From positions 248,001 through 312,000 of the forward strand of contig WHVD01000031.1 in NCBI GenBank assembly GCA_015178975.1: a DNA stretch of 64,000 bases, written 5' to 3'. Below are positions 41,941 to 53,769 of the stretch, one piece after another; the first letter of the stretch is position 1, and each line of letters opens with the position of its first letter. Source of the stretch: Hysterangium stoloniferum. Lineage: Eukaryota > Basidiomycota > Agaricomycetes > Hysterangiales > Hysterangiaceae. The notes under the pieces are model-generated. The model saw only the letters and a list, made by a program, of their open reading frames with translations, was not told where the DNA came from and did not search any database. The position numbers and the translations under genes are program-made.

Positions 41941-43236
41941 TCAATCACCTCGAGTGGACAGTAAAGCCGATCCAATGGCCCCGCAAGTTGCCAAGTCGGC
42001 ATCTTTAGGGCACTGGAAGGCAGGCCTGGTATGCCTTGACCCAGATGCTTGACCCTGCATGGAAGTCATTCCATCTTCACCATTGTCATCGGCCTCTTGA
42101 AATTGCGCCGGCCGTGAATACCTCGGAGGGTTCCTTCGTGGCAATTCTCCGCTAGATTTTCCCTTCCCTTTGGTTAGCGTACCTGGTCTTGTTGTAGGTT
42201 TCCAGTATAGCAATCTCACAAGGTCGATTGTGCGATTTATGAGGTGAAGAACATCATTGGGCAATGGGGTTGATGGAGGGTTACTGTTGATCTGTCTGAG
42301 ATATCTTCGAAATTTGATCTCAGCATTGAGAATGACGAAGAATGGGTTCAATACTGCTGCTGGGGCACGACTAGATGTGAATGTAAAGGGTGGAAGTGTT
42401 GCATGATTGATAGCTCCAGGAAATTCACGTAATCTACGATCAGGTGCTGGAACATACATTTTGGGTAACCTTACCAGAGGATCGTAGATGGAGAGAACAC
42501 TTCCAGAAATTAGAAAATGTTCAGGATGCAAGGCAACTAATTCATTTTGGGGATTGACAATAGCCTGGTCACTGAACTGTTGTCCATTGTCAGAAATGTA
42601 AAGAGTCAAGAAAATCTATGTATACCACACATTTAACTTGCGGCTTCTCATCACTCCTGTAGTATCCAATTGCCCTTGGCGAAGATTATTTTCTGCATTG
42701 ACCATATCAAAGAGCTGGTTGATAGTCTGAAGACTCCCTGTCACTGCTATAAATGCGTATTTATCAAGTGCTGCATGAACATTTCGCTCCACTTTAATGA
42801 ATTAGTATTGAATCTAATGGCCACATATTGAACATACAATTTGTCAGATTTGACTCTTGGTCTAAATCCATTCCATCACCTGTGACTCCCAAGTCTGCAA
42901 GCAATAATTCCTTGAAAGAGAGGCTGATCAGGGATGATGAAGTTGGAAATAAGTTATGACTAAGACTACAACATCATTCTTGAGATCATTGTCTCCTCGT
43001 ACAGCATTGATCCAGTGTGCCCGTTCATGCATATATGAGACAGATTTTGTAATAAAACAACGCTCCTCCCGAGGAATATTGTGGCGGAGGCTCATATGTG
43101 AGCTTGCCGTGGTCATACCACCACCTGAGTGAGGTGGCTGCAGAATGTCTGGCAAACCCATCATACCAGGAACAGTAGCAAAGACAATAGATGAAAGTTC
43201 TTCATTTTCATTGTTGGCATTGTTGAGGCGAGACAT
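41941..43236 (-). CDS. HNH-nuclease-like protein, copy 1 (four exons)
   Basis: Predicted exons on the minus strand: 43236-42970, 42910-42838, 42791-42631, 42576-41941, totalling 1137 nt and 378 residues with no internal stop. The donors are GTAGTC, GTATGT and GTGTGG. The protein opens with FATVPGMMGLPDILQPPHSG, then RCFITKSVSYMHERAHWINA, then after splicing NLERNVHAALDKYAF, and NPFFVILNAEIKFRRYLRQI near the C-terminus. A C-x-I-T-K...AHW block followed by N-L...VH-x-x-L-D resembles the HNH_2 arrangement (Cys-Thr block, first His, then N..L..H..D). That family call is inference. The C-terminus is extended by a basic, Pro/Arg/Gln-rich segment absent from copy 2. It lies tail-to-tail with MFS-1. 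Confidence 0.7.
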
Positions 43237-43399
43237 GTTGACAATGACAGGTTGTTTATCAACAAATAGTCTGCAAAAGAATAAGTATCAGGATGATGGA
43301 GTGCAAACAATGAGCTTGGTAAGCTGGAGAATGATCCATAGGTCTAGTATTTCATAGAGTCACAAAATTTCGTTTATTAATAACATTATCCATTAAACC

Positions 43400-43642
43400 T
43401 GTTAAAAGGTAACTCTATATGTATCTCAGTTTCATATTAGCGTATAACAGACTAAGGATACATAAAATTAATATAAAGGTAAAAGAAATACTACGCAGAC
43501 CAACACTCACCTCAGTCTTGTATTAGCATACAACGGACTGAGGTGTAAATATTGTAACTATGCAGTTTAAATACCACATGGGGAACAATGACCATGTATG
43601 TGCCTTACATGTGGTGATAAGGTTTTACGGTGTTATCCAACA
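43400..43642 (-). repeat. Solo copia-type LTR, 243 bp
   Basis: It starts TGTTAAAAGGTAACTC and ends GTTATCCAACA, with AAACC at 43395-43399 and 43643-43647. It resembles the Copia-1 LTR and has two copies of the CTCAGT...ACTGAG hairpin (near 43425-43455 and 43511-43542). Confidence 0.85.
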
Positions 43643-43826
43643 AAACCAACTATCCCTGGTTCTTATGATGTGAACATCAACATTAATTACTATTTAGATA
43701 GTTGTACACCTAAGTATGTATATTACAGCTTCTCCCCTGGTTATGTGTATATGTGATTGGCAGGCAACAAGCATGAGGAGACAGCAATGTATTTAACATA
43801 AATGGTGCATATGGTTTCAAATTTAC

Positions 43827-44409
43827 CTATTGTGAGTAAGTCCACCTGATGGTCTCGAGGGTTCTTTTGTTCTCATAAGGTGCAATGTCATCATATTTTT
43901 TCCAATCACACATTTGATGTAGCATATAACCTTCTTTTTGTAGTTCCCTAATGTCATAGACCCTAAATGCCCACCACAATATTTGATGCCCCACCAGCAG
44001 CATTTGATGGAAGATGTGGTATATAGTAAAGGAGTACATACAACAGCGATGCTTGAAAAGCCACTATTAGAATAGTCAAAATGCCATGAATCATATCATT
44101 TTGACCATGTTCAGAAAAATAAAAAGAGGACATTTACATTAGCTGCAGTGAGAATTCTTCAGTTTTGTCAAAACATTGTATATTTGAGGGAATCCATTTA
44201 AAATATGGAAGACATCTGCTGATAGTAATAGTACAGATACTTTTTTCACTGAGATGGGTGACTTAGAGAACCAGATGACCACCCAGAGAAGTGCGATTTC
44301 AAGAGCATTGAGAATTAGGGGAAGGCTCTCAGTCTCCAATTGAATGTGCAGTTCACCATTTAGGCTTTTAACATCACCAACTTGATGCCACACCACACCA
44401 AACATATCC
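43827..44409 (-). pseudogene. Unrecognised minus-strand coding remnant
   Basis: Two open pieces are visible. 44409-44139 gives a hydrophobic stretch (LPLILNALEIALLWVVIWFS and VSVLLLSADVFHILNG) that could be membrane segments. 44039-43827 ends KKYDDIAPYENKRTLETIRW. They are in different frames with no clear start, and the upstream end is cut by the MFS-2 copy at 44417. I do not recognise the family. Confidence 0.3.
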
Positions 44410-44416
44410 ATGTCAG

Positions 44417-46478
44417 ATTGTATCTCATACGTAGTAACTGGCTCGGAACAGTATTCTATGTCAGCTATCTCGTGTTTGAATATCCGTGGGTATTGTCTAC
44501 GTGACTCCAATTCTGCTAATAATTTTGAATCATCGCAGGCAGAATTTGGGTCTCTAGCGCTTTCCAGTCGGAAAATGGATGTCAATCAACATCTTTTGTT
44601 GGGGGATAGCATTATGCGCACACGCAGCCTGTAAGGACTTTGGATAATTGTTTGCAGGTGATACTCGATAAATTTATATGAGAATATCTCTCTGACTACC
44701 TGTCATAGTTCGCTTCATCATGGGGATGTGCGAAGGAAGTATCACCGCCGGGTTCATGATTGTGACGTCAATGTTCTATACCATCGGGAGCAGAGCCAAC
44801 GTGTAGGGTATTGGTGTGAGCTCGATTTCTATTTCCTTGGAAAAAAACAGTCTCAAATATTCTTTTAGTTTTAATGAACGGATCTGGTAAATTGGCTGGA
44901 TATATGCCTTCAGTTTTCTGATACTGTTTTACAGCTCAGATCATTTCGGGCGGGATTCTTGAGTTTTGGCATCTTACATATCCACATGAGTGCACTCCAC
45001 CCGTGGCAATGGTGAGACACGCCATCGAACATTCTTTATGCTTTAAGTGACGGGGAAACCACAGGTTCATGATTATCACAGGCATAATGACCTTGATTCT
45101 GGCAGTATTCTATTGGTAAAATCCCATTTCGCCTGTAGGTGGTTGACATGCTAAAAAATAACAGGATATTATTCCCAGACTCTCCGGCAAACGCATGGTT
45201 CCTCACCCTTGAGGAACGCAAGATTGCGGTCGAACGTATCAAGGTTATTTATTTTTTCAGCATATATGTTTCACGTTCACATTTATCGGCACTCAGGTCA
45301 ACCAAACGGGTATCGGTAATAAACAATTTAAATGGGAGCAGTGAGTCGCCGTTCTGTCATACGATCAGGGTCGCTGAATGCTTGAAGGAACCGAAGACTT
45401 GGTTGTTCGCAATGTTGTAAGTATTACGTATATCGGAAATGCTAATTCACTGTCCTAACAATAAGTGGCTCTCGTTAGCTCTTTGCTCGAGTAAGTCGTG
45501 GTCGCGATATGTTCTCTTGCAGGTATTAATACAAGCCTTGTCACAATAGCAACATCCCCAACTCGGTATGACACTGGGACTATTAAGATGGATTGGCTGC
45601 TCATTTAAGAGATCCAGCTTACGAACCAGAGGTCAATCATCATTAACGGCTTCGGTTTCTCGGTTTTGCAAACCACACTCCTGGGTAAGTACAGCTTTCT
45701 CCTCAAAACAAATCATATAGTAATTGGTGCTCCTCCAGGATGCGTTAATGGCTCAATTGAGAGTAAGATCCCAAATCGCGCACGCTTTCACCTTCTCTGA
45801 CACTATTAATAGTTATCACAATATTCACTGGTGTGACTCTGGCAGCTCGGTATAAAGATTCCATCGCATGGGTGGGAATCATCTACTTCGTACCAAATGT
45901 ATTGGGAAGCATCTTAGTGAACACTCTGCCAGCCCATAATAAAGTCGGCTTGCTATGCAGCTATTGGATTACTGGCGTTGGTACGTGATGTCTCTTGGTT
46001 GGGGTACACGTATTTACCGTATGGACTTCAGGTACTACAGGCTTTGTCCTTAGTCTCAGTTGGGTCACCGCAGTAACTGCAGGGCACACGAAGCGCATCA
46101 CGATGAATGCCATCATGCTCTGCGCCTACTGTATTGGCAATATTGTTGGCCCGCAAAGTAGGTGTATTTCATAATTCGACATACGATGCGACTAATGCTC
46201 GAGTCCAGTGTGGCAAGCACGCTTTTCGCCAAGAAACCGGGTGCCATGGGGTATCATTTCGGTCTGCTACTTCATATGCCCCTTCATTCTCTATGTCGGT
46301 CCAGTTTATTTCTTCAACGTTTGGAGGCTTGATTGATGTGACTGTGCTTTGTCAGGCGATACGTACCATTCTTTCTCATGAGAACAAACGACGAGACGCA
46401 GAGGCCGAGACACAGTCGAATGATAGCGAGGACTTGTACATCGAAGAAATTCTGGCCGATGGAACGAAAGTCGAGCGT
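44417..46478 (+). pseudogene. MFS-2: C-terminal duplicate of the transporter
   Basis: It is co-linear with MFS-1 from inside intron 5 (TATCTCATACGTAG) through exon 22, keeping the introns. Exons 1-5 are absent. In exon 8 one base is lost (ATACCATCGG versus ATACCCATCG) and in exon 10 four bases are gained (TTCGGGCGGGATT), both shifting the frame. Intron 13 is shortened. Similarity ends abruptly at 46478, before the last exon, where unrelated sequence follows. Divergence from MFS-1 is low, so the duplication is fairly recent. Confidence 0.88.
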
Positions 46479-46639
46479 ACATTCGGGATGCGTGGTGCCA
46501 CAGGCACTGGTGGCATCGGTATGTTGGTAGATAACGACGAAGAGGGTTGTACGTCATCCCCAGCCACTCCCGTATTTGGGCACAAAGGCCACGGATCTGA
46601 ATCTTACGCAATTCGTCTCTTTATTGTGCGACTCTCACA
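46479..46639. other. Unassigned sequence after the MFS-2 breakpoint
   Basis: The frame continuing from MFS-2 reads GMRGATGTGGIGMLVDNDEE with no recognised domain. It is probably a chance fusion frame. Confidence 0.3.
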
Positions 46640-46705
46640 CAATGCAGTGACGTCATATGGGCCCAGCGCTCCCCCGCTTAGCTTACAGGGACCATATGAC
46701 GTCAT
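46640..46705. repeat. Inverted repeat with two TGACGTCA palindromes
   Basis: TGACGTCATATGG and its exact complement CCATATGACGTCA flank about 40 bp. Each arm contains an eight-base palindrome of the CRE/ATF type. The interior shares its CTCCCCC...TAGCTTACAGGGACC phrase with the minisatellite at 47088. Confidence 0.75.
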
Positions 46706-47087
46706 GTTGAGGGGTTCACCTTGTATCTTTTTTATTCCCCTGGATCTGGGACACCAAACCAAGTAGCCTGAGTCATGTTCATATCTTACAATGAAGGCCA
46801 GTTTGGAATGTGAGTCCCATTTTGTCCTTTTTGCCCACGAATTTGTATGCTAACTATGACTTTAATTCTTTCTGTAGTTACTCCCTGCCTCAACACTAGC
46901 AGGCCATTCTTCCCATTCATGCATGACTGGATCCATCTCATTTTCACACCTGGTTCAAAATTAAGGTAAGCTCTCATTCATTTTATTCAGTATTTTATTA
47001 ATCTCTCACAGCTGCTCACACTGCAGTGACATCATATGGGCCGGGCTCATAGAACAGAAATATGTCTCATATGCTCTGGCACCTGTG

Positions 47088-47232
47088 GATGTCATATGGT
47101 CCTGGTGCTCCCCCACATAGCTACAGGAACCAAATGATGTCATATGGTCCCGGCACTCCCCCACGTAGCTTACAGGGACTAAATGATGCCATATGGTCCC
47201 AGTGCTCCCTTGTGTAGCTACAGGGACCCGTC
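47088..47232. repeat. 48/49-bp minisatellite, three units
   Basis: Three head-to-tail units start GATGTCATATGGTCC, the same, and GATGCCATATGGTCC at 47088, 47136 and 47185. They are related to the inverted repeat at 46640-46705. Confidence 0.8.
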
Positions 47233-47296
47233 CTGATTGATGATTTGGAAGAAATATTTGTCTCATTCTATCCTCTAAATCGCAAATGCCATACTC

Positions 47297-49330
47297 TTGT
47301 CGTTCGTGATGCACACACTGATTTTTATGACTTTTCTTATGGGGACATTACTGGACCTTAGTAAAGACTTGCCTGCAGCTGCGAATGGGGCAGAAGTATT
47401 TCATCTTCTAGCTCGAGCAGCCTTATCATCGGATCCCATCACGGAAAATACCACAGTGCCCAGTGTACAAGCTTTTGCAATTCTCACAATTTCAATACCT
47501 CATAGATGGAAATATTTGTTGAGCGGTTTTAATAGATACTCATGATTTGGTATTTCTGTAAGGCTGTCGGTATCAGCCTCACTCGGTCAACACGGACAGG
47601 ACTAAGTTTTCTTTATTTTTACATATCAGTAGGATACAAGGTGAATGCGAGGTTCCCTAGGGAAGAGTGGGGAAAGGATTAATGGTCAAGGAGAAGATAT
47701 TCTATCACTATAGGATATGGGGGTTTTATATAGAGTCAAGGAGATGAGAAGAGATTCGAGATCTTGATCTGGTTCCACCAGGCGTATGTGTCACTAGGGG
47801 AATGCTGTTGATCGAGCCCAATATCGGGTTGGGACTCGGTGACACGGGCAATTGGTAAGTCGGCCAGGGGTGGCCAGTGGTCAATGATGCGGCTCTGCAT
47901 GTGTGGTAAGTCGGCCAGGATTACAATTTCCGTCTTTTACCCACGGGCAAGAAGGTACCGCTTGTGTCTCTGCATGAAGCTCGCTAATTAAAACTATTCT
48001 GCAAAGTACAAAATTCCAATGGGGACTATCAGGATACTTGATGAGACTTGTCCAAGCTGTATGAATGACTTGTTAACAGTTCTCCTGCTATCTCACTCAC
48101 TTTATACTAGATTGGTCTACCTGAGTCAGTCAGCGTTATCCACTCCGTTTGTAGTTGCAACTACACTATTCTAGATTGCGATAGTAGGGATAAAACTCTC
48201 TACATTCAGGACAAAGAGAAGAGAAAAAAGTTCGAGCAGATATTCTGGGAATATAATGCTATGGATATTTGGCAGGCATATCCATTTGACTTTTCGAACT
48301 TGGGGTAAAATGTCAGTTACGTTTTATCAGAGTTATATGTTTGGACGGCCTATAACAATGACAACTGGGATGATTCATGCAGAAGTACCACAGTGTGGTC
48401 ACATATCCCGGCCTGGATTCGTCATGTAAGCACCATAAAACCTTGAAATGCTCCTATGCCGTTCTGAAACTACAAGACAGACTATTTGGAAGTATTCATT
48501 TGCACGCCTAGTCTCAAAAGTGGTTACCATTACAAGTGCCGAGATGATGACGTATAATGACATTACCACATGCGAAAAAGATCTTCAGGAACACTATGTG
48601 CCAGCCGACCTTGAGTGGCCTACAGACAAAGTTGAGCTTGAAGCGCCTGGAAAGGCGTTTCAACGATGCATCATTGCTGTGTGGAAACAGTTATGTGGGT
48701 AGCGATATGGATAACCACTCTCAGTCCTGACTCAATAAAACAGCCGTACTGTATCTCCACCGACTCTATTTCTTGGTTGTAATATCAAAGCCTTCCACTC
48801 AGCCCACACAACATCGATTTTGGCGTTCAGTTGGTGTGGCACATTCTAAGTAGGTATTTGTCGACTTTCTCCTAAATTCTTTTTAGCTCACAAGGGCCTC
48901 CTGTAGCGCTTCTTTGCTGATGTCGCACATCCGAGCCCTGTGGCTGGCTCATCCAAAACTTACTGAGAGAATGGCGCCTCACTGTCAATCTGCAACCGTA
49001 TGTCATTTTTCTCTGCGGCCGCCCTTCCAGGATTGATAACAATTCTGGATTGTAGTTGGTGCTAGGTACCTCGGTGGTGAACATGCCGGGATGTGTGTAT
49101 GCTGCAGAAGCGCTGCCATGGTTTGAAGAGGCTTATGATATGTTTTCCCCAAGCTGAAGATAGCTACCAGCCAGCTGGAAATAAGGTGAGCTTCTTCCTT
49201 AATTCAATACTGTGTTTAACGTGCTGCTCAGATGAGTATGAAAGCTCTAAGATCTGGGGCTCACGAGGCCTTCATGGAACGCCACAGTCGGCCTGCTGAT
49301 GGATCTGATTTGCTGTCCCCTCAAAAAGTG
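47297..49330 (+). pseudogene. Fungal transcription-factor domain pseudogene
   Basis: Pieces in changing frames read like the central domain of Zn2Cys6 regulators. 47340-47470 gives KDLPAAANGAEVFHLLARAA, then DPITENTTVPSVQAFAIL. 48500-48700 gives KKDLQEHY-like and EAPGKAFQRCIIAVW segments. After an intron (ending near 48745, acceptor AACAG), AVLYLHRLYFLV follows. Near 48930 WLAHPKLTERM appears, and near 49230 MSMKALRSGAHEAF. The spacing and the ...QAFAIL and ...LYLHRLYF phrases fit the Fungal_trans domain, which follows the DNA-binding finger. No Zn2Cys6 finger is seen. A 700-bp interval without similarity (47546-48240) splits it. Stops and shifts make it non-functional. Confidence 0.5.
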
Positions 49331-49540
49331 CCCGGATCTTTGGTGTTTTAATTTTTTTTCCAGCAATGTAAAATGATGCTCCTCACCTAGAAGATGAACA
49401 GCGTTTAATGAGATGGGCGTCAATGCATGGCATCTTTCCCTGTACTAGCGCCCAATTTATAAATATACTTCTATCAACCGAAAACCCATAGGACACCCGC
49501 GTCCATACCCTTTTCTCCATGACTTCTCTCGGCGGATGTA

Positions 49541-50489
49541 TAACACTGGGACTATTAAGATGGATTGGCTGCTCATTTAAGAGATCCAGCTCACTAACCA
49601 GAGGTCAATCATCATTAACAGCTTCGGTTTCTCGGTTTTGCACACGATACTCCTGGGTAAGTACAGCTTTCTCCTCAGAACAGATCATATAGTAATTGGT
49701 GTTCCTCCAGGATGCGTTGACGGCTCAAATGAGAGTAAGATCTCAAATCACGCACACTTGTTCCTTCCCTGACACTATCATTAGATATCACAATATTCAC
49801 TGGTGTGACTCTGGCAGCGCGGTATCCAAATTCCATCACATGGGTGGGAATTATCTACTTCGTGCCAGATGTATTGGGAAGCATCTTGGTGAACACTCTG
49901 CCAGCCCATAATAAAGTCGGCTTGCTATGCAGCTATTGGATTACTGGCGTTGGTACGTGATGTCTCTTGGTTGGGGTACACGTATTTACCGTATGGACTT
50001 CAGGTACTACAGGCTTTGTCCTTAGTCTCAGTTGGGTCACCGCAGTAACTGCAGGGCACACGAAGCGCATCACGATGAACGCCATCATGCTCTGCGCCTA
50101 CTGTATTGGCAATATCGTTGGCCCGCAAAGTAGGTGTATTTCATAATTCGACATACGATGCGACTAATGCTCGAGTCCAGTGTGGCAAGCACGCTTTTCG
50201 CCAAGAAACCGGGTGCCATGGGGTATCATTTCGGTCTGCTACTTCATATGCCCCTTCATTCTCTATGTCGGTTCAGTTTATTTCTTCAACGTTTGGAGGC
50301 TTGATTGATGTGACTGTGCTTCGTCAGGCGATACGTACCATTCAAGACGCAGAGGCCGAGACACAGTCGAATGATAGCAAGGACTTGTACATCGAAGAAA
50401 TTCTGGCCGATGGAACGAAAGTCGAGCGTAAAGTCGACAAGGTTTGTACTTCTTCTTTATGTAGTTGTATCCACAAGGTGCCCAAAGCA
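49541..50489 (+). pseudogene. MFS-3: C-terminal duplicate of the transporter
   Basis: Similarity to MFS-1 starts inside intron 16 and runs through exons 17-22 into intron 22, where it stops at 50470. Exon 22 carries a 21-nt in-frame deletion (ACCATTCAAGACGC). The exon 17 text has changed to NQRSIIINSFGFSVLHTILL. Its left edge lies just after the transcription-factor pseudogene. It lacks the N-terminal two thirds and the last exon. Confidence 0.88.
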
Positions 50490-51280
50490 CTCCCTGAAAT
50501 ATAGAAGTCTTCCAATTAAAAGCAATTAAAAAGAAAAATTGACTCCCTTAACCGAATAAGTCTCCAGGTCTTTGATTTTCCAGCTCCGGCATACAGGCAT
50601 TGATGAACAGCAGCAAATCAAAACAATCTGAGAGTCAGGGAGGAGGGGAGGATAAACCTGTGTGAATGACCTTCAACCTGGATGAAACAATGAGTGAAAA
50701 CTATCATGATAACTTGGTAGTGGCGGGGAATGGAACATAGTGCGACAAGTAACGGCATGGCAACCAGTACATAACGGCGAGTGAAATATGCAAAGACAAG
50801 TGGAAAACGTGGCAATAGTGAAAAAAAATATGATGGAAATGTTGGAGGAATGGGCGATGGTGGTGAAACATGGCGGCATCAGTGGAAAGATGCGGCGGCA
50901 GTGCAAAATGTGGCGGCAGTGCAAAATGTAGCAGCAACAGGAAAAATGCAGCAGCGACAACAGCAAGTGAATTGGCATGGAAATCGTGATAGCAATGGTC
51001 CAAACATGGGCGACAGTGTGTGAAAATTCGAGGGCAACAGTCAAAGGGCATGGGCATCAAATTTCAACATTGACAGGAAAACTGTAGGGGTGTGGTACAC
51101 CACCAGCACACACAAATCTTCCACGTTCAATCCCCGAAATTTCTCTAAAGAATTTGAGATTGGCCACTGTCATTGCAACCCAGCAGGCTGTAGCAAAACA
51201 GCTTATGCATTCTAATTAGATCGGAGCTCAGTGCCGATTACACACCCATAGGCGCTCACCCCCTTAAACATGAAAACGTC
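50490..51280. other. Interval including degenerate GGCGGCA/TGCAAAA repeats
   Basis: Between about 50800 and 51020 phrases such as GTGCAAAATGTGGCGG recur. The open frames on both strands here are low-complexity and overlap, so I do not call a gene. The rest may contain the HNH copy 2 promoter. Confidence 0.45.
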
Positions 51281-52498
51281 ATGTCCCGCCTCAACAATGC
51301 CTACACTGAAAATGCAGAACTTTCATCTATTTCATTTGCGACTGTTCATGGGATGATGGGCTTGCCACACATTCTGCAGCCTCCTCACTCAGGGGGATGT
51401 TTGACCACAGCAAGCTCACAGGTTAGCAGCATCCCCTACAATGTCCCTCAGGATGAGCCTTGTTTTATTACAAAATCCCTCTCCTATATGCATGAACAGG
51501 CACACTGGATTGATGCCATCCAAGGAGACAGTGAACTCAAGAATGATGTTGTAAGATCTTGCTTATTTCCCATTTGATTGTCCCTGATTAGTGTTTATTT
51601 CCGAGGAATCACTCATTATAGCTTTGGGTGTCAATGGCGAGGAATTTGATTTGGACCAAGAATCAAATGTGACAAACCGTATGTTCAATCTGTGATCCTT
51701 GGACTCCATGTTAATTCATTCATTCAAGTTGATCGAAATGTTCACACAGCACTTGACAAGTATGCATTTATTGCGGTGACAGGGAGCCTTCAGACTATCA
51801 ACCAACTTTTTGATATGGTCAATGCAAACAATTGCTACCGCCAGGAACAATTTGATACTACAGGGAAAATGCCACGCCGTGACCTAGATGTGGGCTGTAC
51901 ATGTACTTTCTAGACCCTTTACATTTCTGACACCAAGAATGGACAACAGTTCATGCACAAGGCCTTTTCCAACCCCCAGTACGAATTAGTTGCCTTGCAT
52001 CCTGAACATTACTTAATTTCTGGGAGTGTTCTCCTCATCCACGATCCTCTGGTAAGGCCACCCAAAATGTATGTTCCAGGACCTGATCGCAAATTGCGTG
52101 AATTTCCTGGAGCACTCAATGATGCACCCCTTCCACCTTTCATTTTCCCACCTTGTCGTGATGTGGGACTACAGTTGAACCCATTCTTCGTCATTCTCAA
52201 TGCTGAGATCAAATTTCGAAGATATATCAGACAGATCAAAAGTAATCCTCCATCAACCCCATTGCCCACTGATGTTCTTCACCTCATAAATCGAACACTT
52301 GACCTTGTGAAATTGCTATACTGGGAGCCTGTGTTAAGACCAGGTACTGCAGGTCCAGCACCTGTGTCAAGGCGTGCCAGGAGAAGCCTCCGGTGGTTTA
52401 GAGAGGCTGACTTGGAAACTCGAATGGCCATTGGATCAGCTTTATTGTCCACTCGAGGTGATTTATTGGATGCTTGGTTTACAGGAATGTTGAACTAA
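51281..52498 (+). CDS. HNH-nuclease-like protein, copy 2 (four exons)
   Basis: Predicted exons: 51281-51550, 51606-51678, 51729-51889, 51938-52498, totalling 1065 nt and 354 residues. Donors are GTAAGA, GTATGT and GTGGGC; acceptors are CCGAG, TTCAAG and ACCAAG. All junctions keep phase. The protein matches copy 1 exon for exon: FATVHGMMGLPHILQPPHSG, ECFITK-type block (PCFITKSLSYMHEQAHWIDA), NLDRNVHTALDKYAF and NPFFVILNAEIKFRRYIRQI. The end differs: STRGDLLDAWFTGMLN, where copy 1 stops after STRGD. Exon 2 and exon 3 lengths are identical between copies. Homology continues past the stop into TTAGATCGTGAACA, so the duplication included the 3' flank. The nuclease role is inferred from the C/H/N/H pattern only. 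Confidence 0.75.
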
Positions 52499-52948
52499 TA
52501 AATATTATTAGATCGTGAACATAGTGAACATGATTCAGCTGATGGGAAGGAAAGTTTGCAAGATGACTGTATGTACTTGATTTCTTTATGCACACACACT
52601 CCATGAACTGCTTTTCCTCTGCAGACTGTTCTAATTATCCAGAAAAGGTATTGTCATGGAGAAAGACAGTAGAATTTCCCAAGGACTTAAATGTCTGTGA
52701 TATCTCTTCAAATTCTAAGACTGAGTAGTTAGTTGTATCATTTCATCAAACGATTAGTCCTTCATGTGAAAATGTATCAACTTCAAAGTAATGGGAAGAG
52801 GCTCTGCAGAAAATGGTCAAAATGGCCAACTTGTGGCCAGACCAACCCAGTGCAGTGGGTGCGGGAGAACCATAACCCAAAAACTGATGCACCCCAATTC
52901 CAAAATTCCATGCATTATTTACCCCAGTGTCGAGAACCCCATCAATTG
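52499..52948. other. Interval after HNH copy 2, possible zinc-binding reading frame
   Basis: A plus frame starting near 52791 reads GQLVARPTQCSGCGRTITQK and ENPINCEICQV, giving two CxxC pairs. It runs straight into the antisense of the MFS N block, so the C-terminus is a chimera. I cannot decide whether a real zinc protein was cut here. Confidence 0.3.
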
Positions 52949-53552
52949 TGAGATATGTCAAGTTATAGACTCCTGCGGAGAGCCGTTGGATGTACGAACT
53001 ACCTGGCAACGTGATGAAATGATTAGAAAAGCTGGATGTGATCATCTGAAATACATACTCATTTGCTGTAAGATGTGTGTCTGTCCTGTGAGGCTGTGGC
53101 GTCAACGACATGACATATTAGGTTCAAGACCAGCTCTTTATACCTGATACCAACTAGGAACAAATTGACATCGAAAAGACACATGAATACTGGATTAGCA
53201 CTCACGAATGGCTGAATTACCCGGAGTCGTCTTATCCATGAATTGAACCCTGTTGTTATATATGATTTCGAGGCCGAGATCATCATTGATAAGGCGATAG
53301 TCTTACCAGTAAAGTACTTTAAAGGAGCAAGTTCAATACATGGTAGGTCTTATGCCGTTCCGCTCAGTACGCACCACACATCATAGGTAGAATGTGCCGG
53401 TCAATTTTTCTACGAACTCGCAAGGCCTCTTCAGGATCGAGTTCTCGGCCAAGGCTGAAGTGTGCTGCTTGATCTACTTGCTTCTCTTCGATGTGAATCC
53501 CATGATGAGCACGCTTCTCGTCCTTCTCAGATTGCATAGGATCAATAGACAT
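52949..53552 (-). pseudogene. MFS-4: N-terminal duplicate of the transporter, inverted
   Basis: It reads minus-strand from the ATG at 53552 (MSIDPMQSEKDEKRAHHG) through the same five small exons as MFS-1, including both 10-nt exons. It stops inside intron 5 at TATCTCA (52949-52955 as TGAGATA), where unrelated sequence follows. The frame of exon 1 is intact (GRELDPEEALRVRRKIDRHI). Without the C-terminal two thirds it cannot be a transporter. It is the only copy besides MFS-1 with the first exons. Confidence 0.88.
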
Positions 53553-53769
53553 TGACGTTATGGCGTGAGCCACTGCGCTTGAAGAATCTATGGGTAAAAG
53601 TCGGATTTTAGTCCCGACGCTGCATTATATATAGTACTTAGGCACGTTACCTTCCCACCCACTTGAGATAAGTTATCATTTAGGGTTGCCGGGTGGGTAG
53701 AACATTTTTCTGATGGGGACTGAAGATAGTCACGCGTGTCCATTCTGCCGGCATAAGCGGTCAATGTTA

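Noticed and set aside
46107..46766. 219-codon plus frame across the MFS-2 end
   Set aside because: It reads exon 21 and its intron in a wrong frame and runs across the breakpoint; splicing in MFS-1 shows the true frame.
50673..51060. Overlapping His/Phe-rich minus-strand frames
   Set aside because: They are the antisense of degenerate GGCGGCA/GCAAAA repeats and show no domain.
41941..52498. Reading the HNH-like pair plus transporter as a defence or secondary-metabolite cluster
   Set aside because: The neighbours are duplicated pseudogenes and repeats; nothing beyond proximity links them.
52791..53147. 118-codon plus frame with two CxxC pairs, candidate zinc protein
   Set aside because: Its second half is the antisense of MFS-4 exons, so the frame is a chimera across a breakpoint; only the first half could be real, and nothing supports it.
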